Counted from the first letter of the stretch, positions 8,946 through 17,061 are shown. The stretch: DNA of 64,000 nucleotides from Puniceicoccaceae bacterium 5H (GCA_009772895.1 WOUP01000009.1:47247-111246); one strand, 5' to 3'. Notes: generated by a model from the letters alone, not told the origin. A program made the numbers and translations.

Positions 8946-8976
8946 AAAAGTCTTAATGGATTCAGGAAAGGATGCC

Positions 8977-9342
8977 TTACGCGGCCGTTTGTACGGCTTC
9001 CTTGGCCTTGACGACCAGGGCCTTGAAAGCGGCCTCGTCGTGAATGGCCATCTCGGACAGAGCCTTGCGGTCCATCTCGATGTTGAGGGCCTTCAGACCG
9101 GCCATGAAGCGGGAGTAATTGATCCCCTCTTCGCGGCACGCGGCGTTGATACGCACGATCCACAGGCTGCGGAATTCGCGCTTCTTGACGCGGCGGTCCC
9201 GGTAGGAGTATTGACCGGCGCGGTCGACCGCCTGCTTCGCGTAGCGATAGAGGCGGCTGGCATTTCCAAAATAACCCTTGGCCTGCTTCAGCTTTCGCTG
9301 GTGGCGCTTACGGGTGGCGGCAACGTTTCTGGCTTTCGGCAT
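8977..9342 (-). CDS. rplT: 50S ribosomal protein L20
   Basis: L20 is an early-assembly 23S rRNA-binding protein of the large subunit. The 121-residue product begins MPKARNVAATRKRHQRKLKQ and has the strongly basic N-terminal extension, GYFGNASRLYRYAKQAV, and the globular domain with LWIVRINAACREEGINYSRF. Length and composition are standard. It follows rpmI by 91 bases on the same strand; a terminator separates it from pheS. Confidence 0.97.
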   Translation of the reverse strand: MPKARNVAATRKRHQRKLKQAKGYFGNASRLYRYAKQAVDRAGQYSYRDRRVKKREFRSLWIVRINAACREEGINYSRFMAGLKALNIEMDRKALSEMAIHDEAAFKALVVKAKEAVQTAA

Positions 9343-9433
9343 GTTGTGTGATGGGAGGTAATGTGGCTGGAGGGTCGCCGAGCAACGCTCACCCTACCGA
9401 GCCGGATTGACATCTCGATACGTTCAGGCTGGC

Positions 9434-9628
9434 TTAGAAGAGGCCGGGGCAGCCGGTCTTCACGAAGCGGGCCACGCCGTCGCTGCATTGCTGGTCCTGG
9501 CGCATACTGCGCTTTTGCTTCACCGTCTTGTTTCGCAGAAAGTGACGGTGGCCAGCCTTGCGACGCATGACCTTGCCGGAAGCCGTAACCTTGAACTTCT
9601 TGGCGATGGATTTGCGGGTTTTGATCAT
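9434..9628 (-). CDS. rpmI: 50S ribosomal protein L35
   Basis: L35 is a small basic large-subunit protein. The 64-residue product from the ATG at 9628 starts MIKTRKSIAKKFKVTASGKV and contains the hallmark GHRHFLRNKTVKQKRSMR. The C-terminus (ARFVKTGCPGLF) departs from the usual ending but stays in frame. A longer frame starting at 9691 adds a hydrophobic stretch that is not part of L35. infC, which often precedes rpmI, is not adjacent: the upstream region is intergenic, then divergent TonB-system genes. Confidence 0.95.
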   Translation of the reverse strand: MIKTRKSIAKKFKVTASGKVMRRKAGHRHFLRNKTVKQKRSMRQDQQCSDGVARFVKTGCPGLF

Positions 9629-10009
9629 GAGAAAAGGAAGATAGAGCCAAAATCCGGCCCGCCGGTAAAGAAAAAAATTATTTTCGAGCATTTTCCTCTA
9701 ATTGGATGTCAATACAGGCATAAGGAGCTATCATGGACTTGACATTCCTGATACGCAAAGGTGACAGGTGTGTATCGTCCTAAGTCGGAAATCCGGCGAC
9801 GGCCCTTTCAGCCCCACTACCCACCCTCATTTGATTGACAACCCCGATAAAGTCTTAAAGCGTCAGCTGCACTGGCTGCGCGCATCCCTGGTATCTACCG
9901 GTGGACGCGAGCATGGCCACTATCACGCTGTCTGCTCTGCTGATCAAGCGGTGCGGTAGAGGCTCCAACCTCCTTACGAACCAACCCTGATAAAGTTCAC
10001 CACCCTATT
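9629..10009. other. Intergenic region between rpmI and the TonB operon
   Basis: The 381 bases separate divergent transcription units, so promoters for both must lie here. TTGACA-like hexamers occur on the plus strand at 9739-9744 and 9835-9840, but neither has a good -10 at normal spacing. A near-repeat of about 15 bases (aaccccgataaagtc at 9840, aaccctgataaagtt at 9983) is the only other structure noticed. No gene or RNA is supported. Confidence 0.5.
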
Positions 10010-10789
10010 ATGAAGAAGACGACCCGCTTTGGCCTGTGTGTAGTCGCTCTTGGCGCGACTACGCTTGCCGCACAAGACACGACGGCGGTAAAAAAGGAAA
10101 TCGACAGCACCCGCGACTCGATTTCCGCCTACGTACGAGTGCGTCAAGACATTGCGCGCGACCGCAACGAATGGCAGGCAGAGAAGGAAATTATTCAGCG
10201 CCGGATCGAGTTGTTCGAGCAAGAGAAGGCTGACCTGCAGGAGCAGATCAAAGAGGCCGAAAGCAAGGCGTCTTCCGCTCAGCAAGTTATCGCTCAAAAG
10301 CAAGACACGATCAACAAGCTGACTTCCGCGACCGATGTGGTCCAGGAATCCCTGCCGGAGTATGAGTCCCGCATCGCGGACCTCGTGCAATACCTGCCGG
10401 AAGACCTGAAGAAGCAGCTCGAGCCGCTGACTTCCAAGCTCGGCAACAGCTCCACCTCCAACCGCATGGCGGTGGTCGTGGGCGTGCTCAACCAGCTCGA
10501 GCGCTACAACAACCAATTCAATTTCACTACCGACACGAAGCAGACCGGCGAAGGCCAGAGCAAGTCCGTCGATGTGATGTATGTGGGCCTGGGCCAAGGC
10601 TACTACGTCGACCAGGAAGGCACGATCGCCGGGGTCGGCATCCCGGCCAAGGGAGGCTGGAAGTGGACCGAGCGCAACGACCTCGCCCCGCAGATCCGCC
10701 GCGCCATCGCTTACTACAATGGCGAAATCAAGCCGGCCGAATTCGTCCAGTTGCCGGTCGACATCAAGGACGCCCAACCCAACCAGTAA
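10010..10789 (+). CDS. DUF3450 family periplasmic coiled-coil protein
   Basis: The 259-residue protein has a signal peptide (MKKTTRFGLCVVALGATTLAAQD) and a long charged coiled coil at about residues 25-115. A compact C-terminal domain contains YVGLGQGYYVDQEGTIAGVG and IRRAIAYYNGEIKPAEFVQLP, matching DUF3450. In proteobacteria this family is the first gene of TonB2-type operons; here it starts the same arrangement, 36 bases before the TtpC-like gene. Its role is probably periplasmic assembly or regulation of the energiser; the molecular function is unknown. No Shine-Dalgarno precedes the ATG. Confidence 0.82.
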   Translation: MKKTTRFGLCVVALGATTLAAQDTTAVKKEIDSTRDSISAYVRVRQDIARDRNEWQAEKEIIQRRIELFEQEKADLQEQIKEAESKASSAQQVIAQKQDTINKLTSATDVVQESLPEYESRIADLVQYLPEDLKKQLEPLTSKLGNSSTSNRMAVVVGVLNQLERYNNQFNFTTDTKQTGEGQSKSVDVMYVGLGQGYYVDQEGTIAGVGIPAKGGWKWTERNDLAPQIRRAIAYYNGEIKPAEFVQLPVDIKDAQPNQ

Positions 10790-10825
10790 GACTTCGGTCG
10801 CACCCCGTACGATACAGAGCATATC

Positions 10826-12232
10826 ATGAAAAAGGTACTTTCCCTTCTCTTGCTCGCTGGCACGACGCTGAGCCTCTGCGGCCAGAATTTCGACCAGGCC
10901 CAAGGCCAGATCCAGGATCGGCTTGAGCAAGCAACCCAGGAGTATTCCCAGCTCCAGCAGGAAATCAACAGTGAGCGCCCCGAGCTCGCCGCACGTCTCG
11001 ACGTGCTCGAGCAGGAAGTCACCCGCCTGCGCAATGAATACCAGAACGCGCAACGCGTGACGCAGGGCCTCGACGTTGAAACGAGCCAGCTCGACCGCCA
11101 GATCTCCCAGGCGGACCAAGCGAACCAATACCTGCAAAACACGCTGCTGAACGATTTCTTCAATCGCCTGCAGACGTCCCTCAACCCGGCGGAACTGCCC
11201 CAATACTTCCAGCCGATCAACAAGGCCATCCAGGCCACCGAGGGTGAAGACACCCCCGACTCCGAGATTTTCAAGGCCCAACTGAAGGCACTCGACCTCG
11301 CGTTCAACCGCGCCGAGAGCCTCATCGGTGGCAAGATCTACTCCGGCCAGGCCCAAGTCCGCGGCACCGGTGACGTGCTCGACGGTCAATTCGTCCAGGC
11401 CGGCCCGGTTTCCTACTTCGCCTCCTCCGACGGCACGACGGTGGGCCTGACCCGCGCCGAAGTCGACAATCGCGCCGAAATCTTCCCGCTGCCGCAGTTC
11501 CAACAACAGATCAGCTCCGTCATCAACAACGGTGAAGGCACCCTGCCGGTCGACACCACCGGTGGTGAAGCCGTGGAAAACGTGGTCCAGAGCCTGAGCC
11601 TGATGGAAGAGTTCGAAGCCGGCGGTATGACGATGTTCGCCATTCTCGGCTTCTTCATCGCCGCCATCATCGTGGCCATCATCAAGCTCATCCAGCTGAT
11701 GAGCGTGAAGTCCGCCAAGTCTTCCGACCTCGAGACCATTCTCGACAATCTGCGCAACGGCAACCGCGACGCGGCCCTCTCCCACGCCAAGGGCGTCGGC
11801 GGTCCGGTCGGTCGCATGTTGACCGCCGCCGTGGAAAACGCCGACCAGGACAAGGAAGTGATCGACGAAGTGCTCTACGAGCAAATCATCGCCACCCAGC
11901 CGAAACTGGAAAGCTTCCTTTCCTTCATCGCCGTGACGGCCGCGGTGGCCCCGCTGCTCGGTCTGCTCGGCACGGTTACGGGTATGATCAAGACCTTCAA
12001 GCTGATCACGATTGTCGGCACCGGTGACGCCAAGAGCCTCTCTTCCGGTATTTCCGAAGCGCTGATCACCACGAAGTGGGGTCTGATCGTCGCGATCCCG
12101 ACGCTCGTGATCCACGCGCTGCTCAGCCGCAAGGCCAAGGGCGTGATCGGTTCCATGGAGCAGACCGCCGTCGGCTTCGTGAACGGCATCGTCGAGATGC
12201 GCACCGAACACAGCTCCGACCGCACGGCTTAA
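10826..12232 (+). CDS. TtpC-like MotA/TolQ/ExbB proton-channel protein with periplasmic coiled coil
   Basis: The 468-residue protein begins with a signal sequence and a Gln/Glu-rich periplasmic coiled coil (about 25-110), followed by a linker domain. A first transmembrane helix lies near residues 268-290 (MFAILGFFIAAIIVAIIKLI). The MotA/TolQ/ExbB domain follows, with two further helices (FIAVTAAVAPLLGLLGTVTG and WGLIVAIPTLVIHALL). This extended ExbB corresponds in layout to Vibrio TtpC, which is required together with ExbB2/ExbD2 for TonB2 function. It is followed by an ordinary ExbB, ExbD and TonB, supporting an inner-membrane proton-motive-force complex energising outer-membrane receptors. 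Confidence 0.88.
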   Translation: MKKVLSLLLLAGTTLSLCGQNFDQAQGQIQDRLEQATQEYSQLQQEINSERPELAARLDVLEQEVTRLRNEYQNAQRVTQGLDVETSQLDRQISQADQANQYLQNTLLNDFFNRLQTSLNPAELPQYFQPINKAIQATEGEDTPDSEIFKAQLKALDLAFNRAESLIGGKIYSGQAQVRGTGDVLDGQFVQAGPVSYFASSDGTTVGLTRAEVDNRAEIFPLPQFQQQISSVINNGEGTLPVDTTGGEAVENVVQSLSLMEEFEAGGMTMFAILGFFIAAIIVAIIKLIQLMSVKSAKSSDLETILDNLRNGNRDAALSHAKGVGGPVGRMLTAAVENADQDKEVIDEVLYEQIIATQPKLESFLSFIAVTAAVAPLLGLLGTVTGMIKTFKLITIVGTGDAKSLSSGISEALITTKWGLIVAIPTLVIHALLSRKAKGVIGSMEQTAVGFVNGIVEMRTEHSSDRTA

Positions 12233-12253
12233 CCTCCGCCCCACCCCGATATC

Positions 12254-12964
12254 ATGCAATTCATGCACCTGCTTGCTCAAGCCGCCGCCACCGGTCAGTC
12301 GCTGACGGCGGAGCAGCAGGCTCAAATGGTGGGCGGCCCTGAGAGCCTGTTCTCCGCGGACGGGGTCGACTTCATTATAGGCATCTGGAAAGAAGGTGGC
12401 TGGCTGATGATCCCATTGGCCATCCTCGCCCTTTTCATCTATTTCGAAGCCACCTCAGTCGTCCTGCGCCTCAAGCGCGCCAAGCTGAAGAAAACGCCCA
12501 AGTCCGTCTGGGAAGGTTGGCTCGACCAACCCGATCAGGCGCGCGGCCACGTCGGCGAAGTCATCCGGTTCGTCCGGGGTGACAGCGCCCACTTCAGCGA
12601 GGAAAACCTCATCCGCGTCGAAGCGGTACGAGCTCGCGTCATCCCCGATGTGAACGCCCGTATCAGCGTTATCAGCACCCTTGTCACCCTTGCTCCGCTC
12701 ATGGGCCTGCTCGGCACCGTGATCGGCATGCTCGGCACCTTCCGAGGGCTATCCAGTGCATCCGGCCAGGCGGCCGAACTGGTGGCCGAAGGTATCCGCG
12801 TCGCCCTCATCACCACCCAATCGGGCCTGATGATCGCGATTCCGGGCTACCTTTTCCTCTCGTGGGTGATTCGTGAGCGTAATCGCTACCTCGCGTTTAT
12901 CTCGCAGCTCGAGACGGCCGTGGTGCAACGGGTTCACCGCCGGGATAACTCCAACGCTGCATAA
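12254..12964 (+). CDS. exbB: MotA/TolQ/ExbB proton channel family protein (ExbB)
   Basis: The 236-residue inner-membrane protein is of standard ExbB size. It has an N-terminal periplasmic segment and a first helix near residues 48-68 (WLMIPLAILALFIYFEATSV). The paired C-terminal helices follow, with ISTLVTLAPLMGLLGTVIGM and LITTQSGLMIAIPGYLFLSW. It forms the pentameric stator around ExbD that couples proton flow to TonB. It is the second ExbB-type protein in the operon after the TtpC-like one, and exbD begins 3 bases after its stop. Confidence 0.9.
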   Translation: MQFMHLLAQAAATGQSLTAEQQAQMVGGPESLFSADGVDFIIGIWKEGGWLMIPLAILALFIYFEATSVVLRLKRAKLKKTPKSVWEGWLDQPDQARGHVGEVIRFVRGDSAHFSEENLIRVEAVRARVIPDVNARISVISTLVTLAPLMGLLGTVIGMLGTFRGLSSASGQAAELVAEGIRVALITTQSGLMIAIPGYLFLSWVIRERNRYLAFISQLETAVVQRVHRRDNSNAA

Positions 12965-12967
12965 GCC

Positions 12968-13378
12968 ATGGCAAAACGAGGCACACTCAACCAGGAGGCT
13001 GAAGTCAGCGATATCAACATCTCCCCGATGATTGATATGGTGTTCATCCTTCTCATCTTCTTTATCGTCACGACGGTCTTCACCCAGGAGCCCGGCGTCG
13101 AGGTCGTGCGCGAGCCAGCCATCACCGATGCACAGCTGGAACGTAACTCGGTCCTCATCGCCGTCACGCCTTCGGGCGAAGTGTGGTATGGAGGCCAACC
13201 AGTCGGCGTAAGCGGCGTCAAAGCGATCGTCACGCGCAACGTGAAGGAGAATCCGCGCATGCCGGTGATCATCCAGCCGGACCGTGGAGCGCCTTCCGAG
13301 ACGGTGATCCGTGTGGTCAACGAGGCCAAATACGCCTCCGCGAACACGCCCGTCTTCTTCTCGACGATCAACGACTAA
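12968..13378 (+). CDS. exbD: ExbD/TolR biopolymer transport protein
   Basis: The 136-residue protein has a short cytoplasmic N-terminus, then DINISPMIDMVFILLIFFIV. This single transmembrane helix carries the conserved Asp (in PMIDMVF) that relays protons. A periplasmic ExbD/TolR domain follows (VVREPAITDAQLERNSVLIAV to the PVIIQPDRGAPSETVIRVV region). It works with the two upstream ExbB-type proteins; spacing of 3 and 21 bases to its neighbours indicates co-translation. Confidence 0.92.
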   Translation: MAKRGTLNQEAEVSDINISPMIDMVFILLIFFIVTTVFTQEPGVEVVREPAITDAQLERNSVLIAVTPSGEVWYGGQPVGVSGVKAIVTRNVKENPRMPVIIQPDRGAPSETVIRVVNEAKYASANTPVFFSTIND

Positions 13379-13399
13379 CATCCACCCCACCCTACTCCC

Positions 13400-14047
13400 A
13401 TGAGCAAAAGTCACATCCCGCCAAACCTGAAACCGGAGGTGCCGTTCTCGCTCCTTACGGGCCTGTTTTTGGCTCTCGTCGTGATGTTGCTGCTGCCGAT
13501 CAGCCAGTACATCACCAGCATGACGAATGATGACAAGCAGAAGGTGGATCAAGTCGACTGGACGCCACCGCAGATGGACGATGTCCAACCTCCGCCCCCG
13601 GAAGAAGAACCGGAGCCGGAGATCGAAGAAACGGAACAGGAAATGGAACCGCCGTCCATCGAGCAGCTCGAGCTCTCGATGAACACTGACGTCAGTGGTC
13701 TGGCCGGCGGCGACTTTACCATGCCGTCCTTCGATTTGGGGCAGCAAATGTCCGACATCATCTACGAACTCAGTGACCTGACCGAGGCTCCGCGCCCGGT
13801 GGGCCGCCCGAACATCCAATACCCGCTGGAACTCAAGAGCCAGCGCGTGACGGGTTCGGTCACCGTGCGCATGGTCGTGCGGGCTGACGGTAGTGTTGGT
13901 GAGATCCGCGTCGAGAAATCCGACCACCCTCTCTTTGAAGAAGCCGTCATCCGCGCCATGCGACGGATGCGTTTTGAGCCCGGTCAGAAAGACGGCAAGG
14001 CCGTCAACGTCTGGGTTCGACAGACATTCCCGTTCAAAATCATCTAA
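13400..14047 (+). CDS. tonB: TonB family protein (first copy)
   Basis: The 215-residue protein has an N-terminal membrane anchor (SLLTGLFLALVVMLLLPISQ) and a Pro/Glu-rich periplasmic spacer (QPPPPEEEPEPEIEETEQE). The C-terminal TonB domain contains YPLELKSQRVTGSVTVRMVV, the GSVGEIRVEKSDHPLFEEAV segment and a closing RFEPGQKDGKAVNVWV. It transduces energy from the ExbB/ExbD complex to TonB-dependent receptors. A second gene of the same length and near-identical anchor motif follows the TPR gene at 15825. Confidence 0.93.
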   Translation: MSKSHIPPNLKPEVPFSLLTGLFLALVVMLLLPISQYITSMTNDDKQKVDQVDWTPPQMDDVQPPPPEEEPEPEIEETEQEMEPPSIEQLELSMNTDVSGLAGGDFTMPSFDLGQQMSDIIYELSDLTEAPRPVGRPNIQYPLELKSQRVTGSVTVRMVVRADGSVGEIRVEKSDHPLFEEAVIRAMRRMRFEPGQKDGKAVNVWVRQTFPFKII

Positions 14048-14071
14048 TTTCCTTCGCTTCATCCCATAGTC

Positions 14072-15580
14072 ATGAAGAAACGTTTTTTCATCCTGGCCCT
14101 TTGCGGTACCGTTGCCTCGCTGGTTAGCGCGCAGCAACAATCGCAGGGCGTCCAGCCCCGTCCGTTGCAGGTAAACCCGATGCAGACCGCCGCCGAGATC
14201 TACCAATCTCCGATCTGGCAGCGCGCGGTCGCGGGTTCCCTGGCGCCCAACCTGGCCGTCGAGCCCGAAATCCCGCGTGAAGACAGCGCGGCGATGGAAG
14301 CCCTCGGCGCCATCCGCGACATCCTCGGAGCCGGCAACAACAGCCCGCAGGCCAGCCAGGCCGCGCTGCAACAGCTCCAGACCTACATCAACGGTGCGCA
14401 GAAGCCCTCGCCGCTCGTCCTCCAGATCGCGGGTGCCCTGAGCATGCAGATGGCGGACCAGAGCGGTAACAAGTCACTCTACAACCAGGCCGAGCAATAC
14501 TTCGTTCGCGCCGTGGATCAGAACAACGGCTTCCCCGACTTCCTCCGCGCCCACAAGAACCTCGCCAACGTCTACTTCAAGACCGATCGTCCGAAGAAGG
14601 CTGCCGAAGAGTTCACCAAGGCGCTGAAGCTGGGCGACAACGACCCGATCACCTACGGTCTGCTGGGCTCGATCTACTTCGAAAACGGCCAGCTCGTGGC
14701 GGCCGAGAACGCGCTGCGCAACGCGATGATGCTCAACCCCGAGATCATCGAGTTCAAGCAACTGCTCGGCAACGTGCTGCTGCAGCAAGAGCGCTACGCC
14801 GAAGCCGCCGCCATGTTTGGCGAGCTGCTGCTCGAGCGCCCCAACCGCGTCGAATACTGGAGCGCCCAGGCCAATAGCTACATTGGCATGGACCAGATCG
14901 ACGACGCGGCCAAGAACCTCGAAATCGTGCGCTTCCTGGGCAAGGCTGAAGCCCCCACCCTGATGCTGCTCGGCGACATTTACCTGAACAAGGAAATGGT
15001 GCGCGACGCCGCTGAAGCCTACATCGAAGCCGTCAACAAGGCCGCTCCCGAGTCCTCCTTCAGCCAATACTTCCAGGCTGCTCAATACCTCAACCGCTAC
15101 CAGGCGTATGATGAGAGCACCCAGCTGCTGGACGCGATCGAGAACAACTACAACGACCTCGACAAGGATCAGCGCAACAAGATCCTGACCCTGCGTTCGG
15201 AAATCAACCTCGCCCAGGGCAACGTCCAGGAAGCGGTCAAGAACCTCCAGGAGATCCTCAAGATCGATCCGTTTAATGGCCGCGCGCTCATCGTGCTCGG
15301 GCGCCACTACTCGGATGCCGCCGACGAAGCGGACGACAACCTGCGTCAGAAGGAGCTCGAGCAACAAGCGATCTCCTACTTCGAGCGCGCCATGGAGCTC
15401 GAAGACGACAACACCGTGGTCGAAGCCCTGGTGGCCAATGCCCAACTCCGGGTCAAGCGCAAGGAATACCAGAAGGCAGTCGACCTGCTGAGCCGTGCTC
15501 AAAACATCAAGCGTCAAGATTACGTCCAGAGCTATCTGGACCAGATCAACAACGTCTTGCAAGCACGCCGCGGCCGCTAA
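14072..15580 (+). CDS. Tetratricopeptide-repeat protein of the TonB operon
   Basis: The 502-residue exported protein has a signal peptide (MKKRFFILALCGTVASLVSAQ), an N-terminal unstructured region, and TPR units filling about residues 110-495. Readable repeats include KAAEEFTKALKLGDNDPITY, ALRNAMMLNPEIIEFKQLLG and AVKNLQEILKIDPFNGRALI. A TPR protein is the usual last gene of DUF3450/TtpC/ExbB/ExbD/TonB2 operons and probably scaffolds TonB or receptors in the periplasm. It ends at a strong terminator, closing the operon. Confidence 0.85.
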   Translation: MKKRFFILALCGTVASLVSAQQQSQGVQPRPLQVNPMQTAAEIYQSPIWQRAVAGSLAPNLAVEPEIPREDSAAMEALGAIRDILGAGNNSPQASQAALQQLQTYINGAQKPSPLVLQIAGALSMQMADQSGNKSLYNQAEQYFVRAVDQNNGFPDFLRAHKNLANVYFKTDRPKKAAEEFTKALKLGDNDPITYGLLGSIYFENGQLVAAENALRNAMMLNPEIIEFKQLLGNVLLQQERYAEAAAMFGELLLERPNRVEYWSAQANSYIGMDQIDDAAKNLEIVRFLGKAEAPTLMLLGDIYLNKEMVRDAAEAYIEAVNKAAPESSFSQYFQAAQYLNRYQAYDESTQLLDAIENNYNDLDKDQRNKILTLRSEINLAQGNVQEAVKNLQEILKIDPFNGRALIVLGRHYSDAADEADDNLRQKELEQQAISYFERAMELEDDNTVVEALVANAQLRVKRKEYQKAVDLLSRAQNIKRQDYVQSYLDQINNVLQARRGR

Positions 15581-15607
15581 GCCGAGATCAAGGCACACGC
15601 TTTACAC

Positions 15608-15638
15608 AGCGCCGGTCATTGCGACCGGCGCTTTTTTT
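15608..15638 (+). terminator. Rho-independent terminator after TPR gene
   Basis: A perfect 10-bp stem, agcgccggtc / gaccggcgct, with a 5-nt loop is followed by seven T residues. It separates the main TonB operon from the second tonB. Confidence 0.92.
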
Positions 15639-15683
15639 GTGCCCGGCCCTGCGTGCCCCGAGGCAATGTTAACTTCAAACCGC

Positions 15684-15714
15684 TTGCGAGTAGACCAATT
15701 TCTATACATATAAA
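15684..15714 (+). promoter_or_regulatory. Possible promoter of the second tonB gene
   Basis: TTGCGA (15684-15689) and TATAAA (15709-15714) with a 19-base spacer lie in an AT-rich stretch after the terminator and 111 bases before the start codon. A separate promoter is required here; the exact hexamers are uncertain. Confidence 0.35.
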
Positions 15715-15824
15715 CGTGACACTCAGGCCGAAGTGCGCTATAAGTAACGACGCCGGCAGCGGTGCTGCCTCAACCTGCGGTTCAGTCGAAAGACACGCAC
15801 TCCCACATTCCTACCCCAAACGTA

Positions 15825-16472
15825 ATGAGTCAAAAGCACATCCCCCCGAGTCTGAAGCAAGAGGTACCCCTTTCCCTGGCCAGCGGCCTGTTTCTCGGCT
15901 TTGCCGTCATGCTGCTGTTGCCCATCAGCCAGTACATCACGCAACAGATCACGGACGACGGACCGCCGCCTGAAATAACGGTTAATATCGATCCCCCGGT
16001 GGCGGATCTCATCCAAAAGCCGGAGCCGCCGGACGTCCAGGAGCCCAAGATCGACCAGCCTGAGGAGGACATCACCCCGCCCTCGATCGACCAACTGATT
16101 ATCGATTACGACACCAGCGTGAATCCCAACAGTTGGACCACTCCCGATTGGGGCGAGCTCATTCCGTCCGTCGGCGACAGCGACTTTGTGGCACTCGATA
16201 ATCTGACGGTCGCCCCTCGCCCCCTCAGCCAGCCGCGCATCGTGTACCCGGCCGAATTGCGCTCGCTCAAGCAAGAGGGCATGGTCGTGGCCATCTACGA
16301 AGTCCGCCAGGACGGCAGCGTGGGCGAGATCCAGATTGTCGAATCCACCCACCCCGCATTCGAGGAAGCCGTGCGTCGCGGCCTGCGCAAAATGCGCTTC
16401 AGCCCGGGCGAGAAAGACGGTCGCGTCGTCCGCACCCGCCTGCGGCAAGAGTTCCCCTTTTCAGTTCGCTAG
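15825..16472 (+). CDS. TonB family protein (second, paralogous copy)
   Basis: The 215-residue protein has the same architecture as the TonB at 13400. The N-terminal motif IPPSLKQEVPLSLASGLF plus a membrane helix (FAVMLLLPISQYIT) parallels that copy almost residue for residue, followed by a Pro/Glu/Asp spacer and a C-terminal TonB domain. The ATG at 15825 matches the paralogue's start; a frame opening upstream at 15762 adds no recognisable sequence. It is isolated between two strong terminators, so it is expressed separately and may serve a different receptor set. Local duplication followed by spacer divergence is the likely origin. Confidence 0.9.
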   Translation: MSQKHIPPSLKQEVPLSLASGLFLGFAVMLLLPISQYITQQITDDGPPPEITVNIDPPVADLIQKPEPPDVQEPKIDQPEEDITPPSIDQLIIDYDTSVNPNSWTTPDWGELIPSVGDSDFVALDNLTVAPRPLSQPRIVYPAELRSLKQEGMVVAIYEVRQDGSVGEIQIVESTHPAFEEAVRRGLRKMRFSPGEKDGRVVRTRLRQEFPFSVR

Positions 16473-16505
16473 ACGTCTTTCACCCTCACCCGCTCCTGCT
16501 CTCTC

Positions 16506-16534
16506 GCGCCGATCGTTATGATCGGCGCTCTTTT
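16506..16534 (+). terminator. Rho-independent terminator after second tonB
   Basis: A 9-bp stem, gcgccgatc / gatcggcgc, with a 5-nt loop is followed by tcttttttat. Confidence 0.88.
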
Positions 16535-16587
16535 TTATCCATTGCGAGATTGCAACCAGCCGCGATCTCCGGCGTTTTTAGAGAATA

Positions 16588-17037
16588 ATGAAGCTCCATC
16601 GACGCTCTTTCCGCCATACCCCACGCGGTGGTTTCACCATCACCGAAATGCTGATCGTCTTCGCCCTGATCTCCGTCCTGACGGGACTGGTGGTCGGCGG
16701 ATTGGGCGGTGCACTCGGCGGGGGCCAGAAAAAAGGCGCCAAGACCTTCGTCAAAACAGCGATCGAAGCGCCCCTCACTAGCTACCGGATCGACGTTGGC
16801 AGCTATCCTACGACCGAGGAGGGGCTCCAGGCACTCTGGGCGGCACCCGCCGGTAAGGAAAGCCGCTGGGATGGCCCTTATATCGACGATCAGGAGGTCC
16901 TGACCGACCCTTGGGGTGAGCCCTACCAATATCGCTTCCCCGGGACGAAGAACCCCCATGGCGCGAAAAAATACGACATCTGGTCCAAGGGTGAAGACCA
17001 AACCAACGAGACCGAAGACGACATCGGCAACTGGTAA
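16588..17037 (+). CDS. gspG: Type II secretion major pseudopilin GspG
   Basis: GspG polymerises into the pseudopilus that pushes substrates through the secretin. The 149-residue prepilin has a basic leader ending RGG, then the mature start FTITEMLIVFALISVLTGLV with the key Glu at +5. The C-terminal domain has GSYPTTEEGLQALWAAP, WDGPYI, and the calcium-site region DPWGEPYQYRFPG followed by DIWSKGEDQTNETEDDIGNW, all diagnostic of GspG. Its own terminator follows, so it is transcribed apart from gspH-F, which suits the most abundant subunit. Confidence 0.95.
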   Translation: MKLHRRSFRHTPRGGFTITEMLIVFALISVLTGLVVGGLGGALGGGQKKGAKTFVKTAIEAPLTSYRIDVGSYPTTEEGLQALWAAPAGKESRWDGPYIDDQEVLTDPWGEPYQYRFPGTKNPHGAKKYDIWSKGEDQTNETEDDIGNW

Positions 17038-17061
17038 ACCGCCACGCATCCACGCATTTGC

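Larger units (their letters stand above)
8449..8976. other. Intergenic region rplT-pheS: no convincing gene, two hairpins
   Basis: This 528-base stretch between rplT and pheS has no supported protein gene. It carries an intrinsic terminator just after rplT and a second terminator-like hairpin about 250 bases upstream of pheS. A short GTG-initiated reading frame on the minus strand (from 8883) includes PFVLFFT before the second hairpin. This is reminiscent of, but much weaker than, the Phe-rich leader peptide that attenuates pheST in enterobacteria. The remainder is featureless, with an AT-rich segment at about 8520-8590 that could hold the pheS promoter. Confidence 0.5.

Noticed and set aside
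9840..9997. Near-direct repeat aaccccgataaagtc / aaccctgataaagtt before the TonB operon
   Set aside because: It is a single imperfect pair 143 bases apart with no symmetry or promoter context, compatible with chance.
9974..12325. Long minus-strand open frame of about 780 codons opposite the DUF3450 and TtpC-like genes
   Set aside because: It lies entirely antisense to well-recognised genes and its translation is His/Leu/Asp-rich without any family motif, a typical artefact of GC-rich codon bias.
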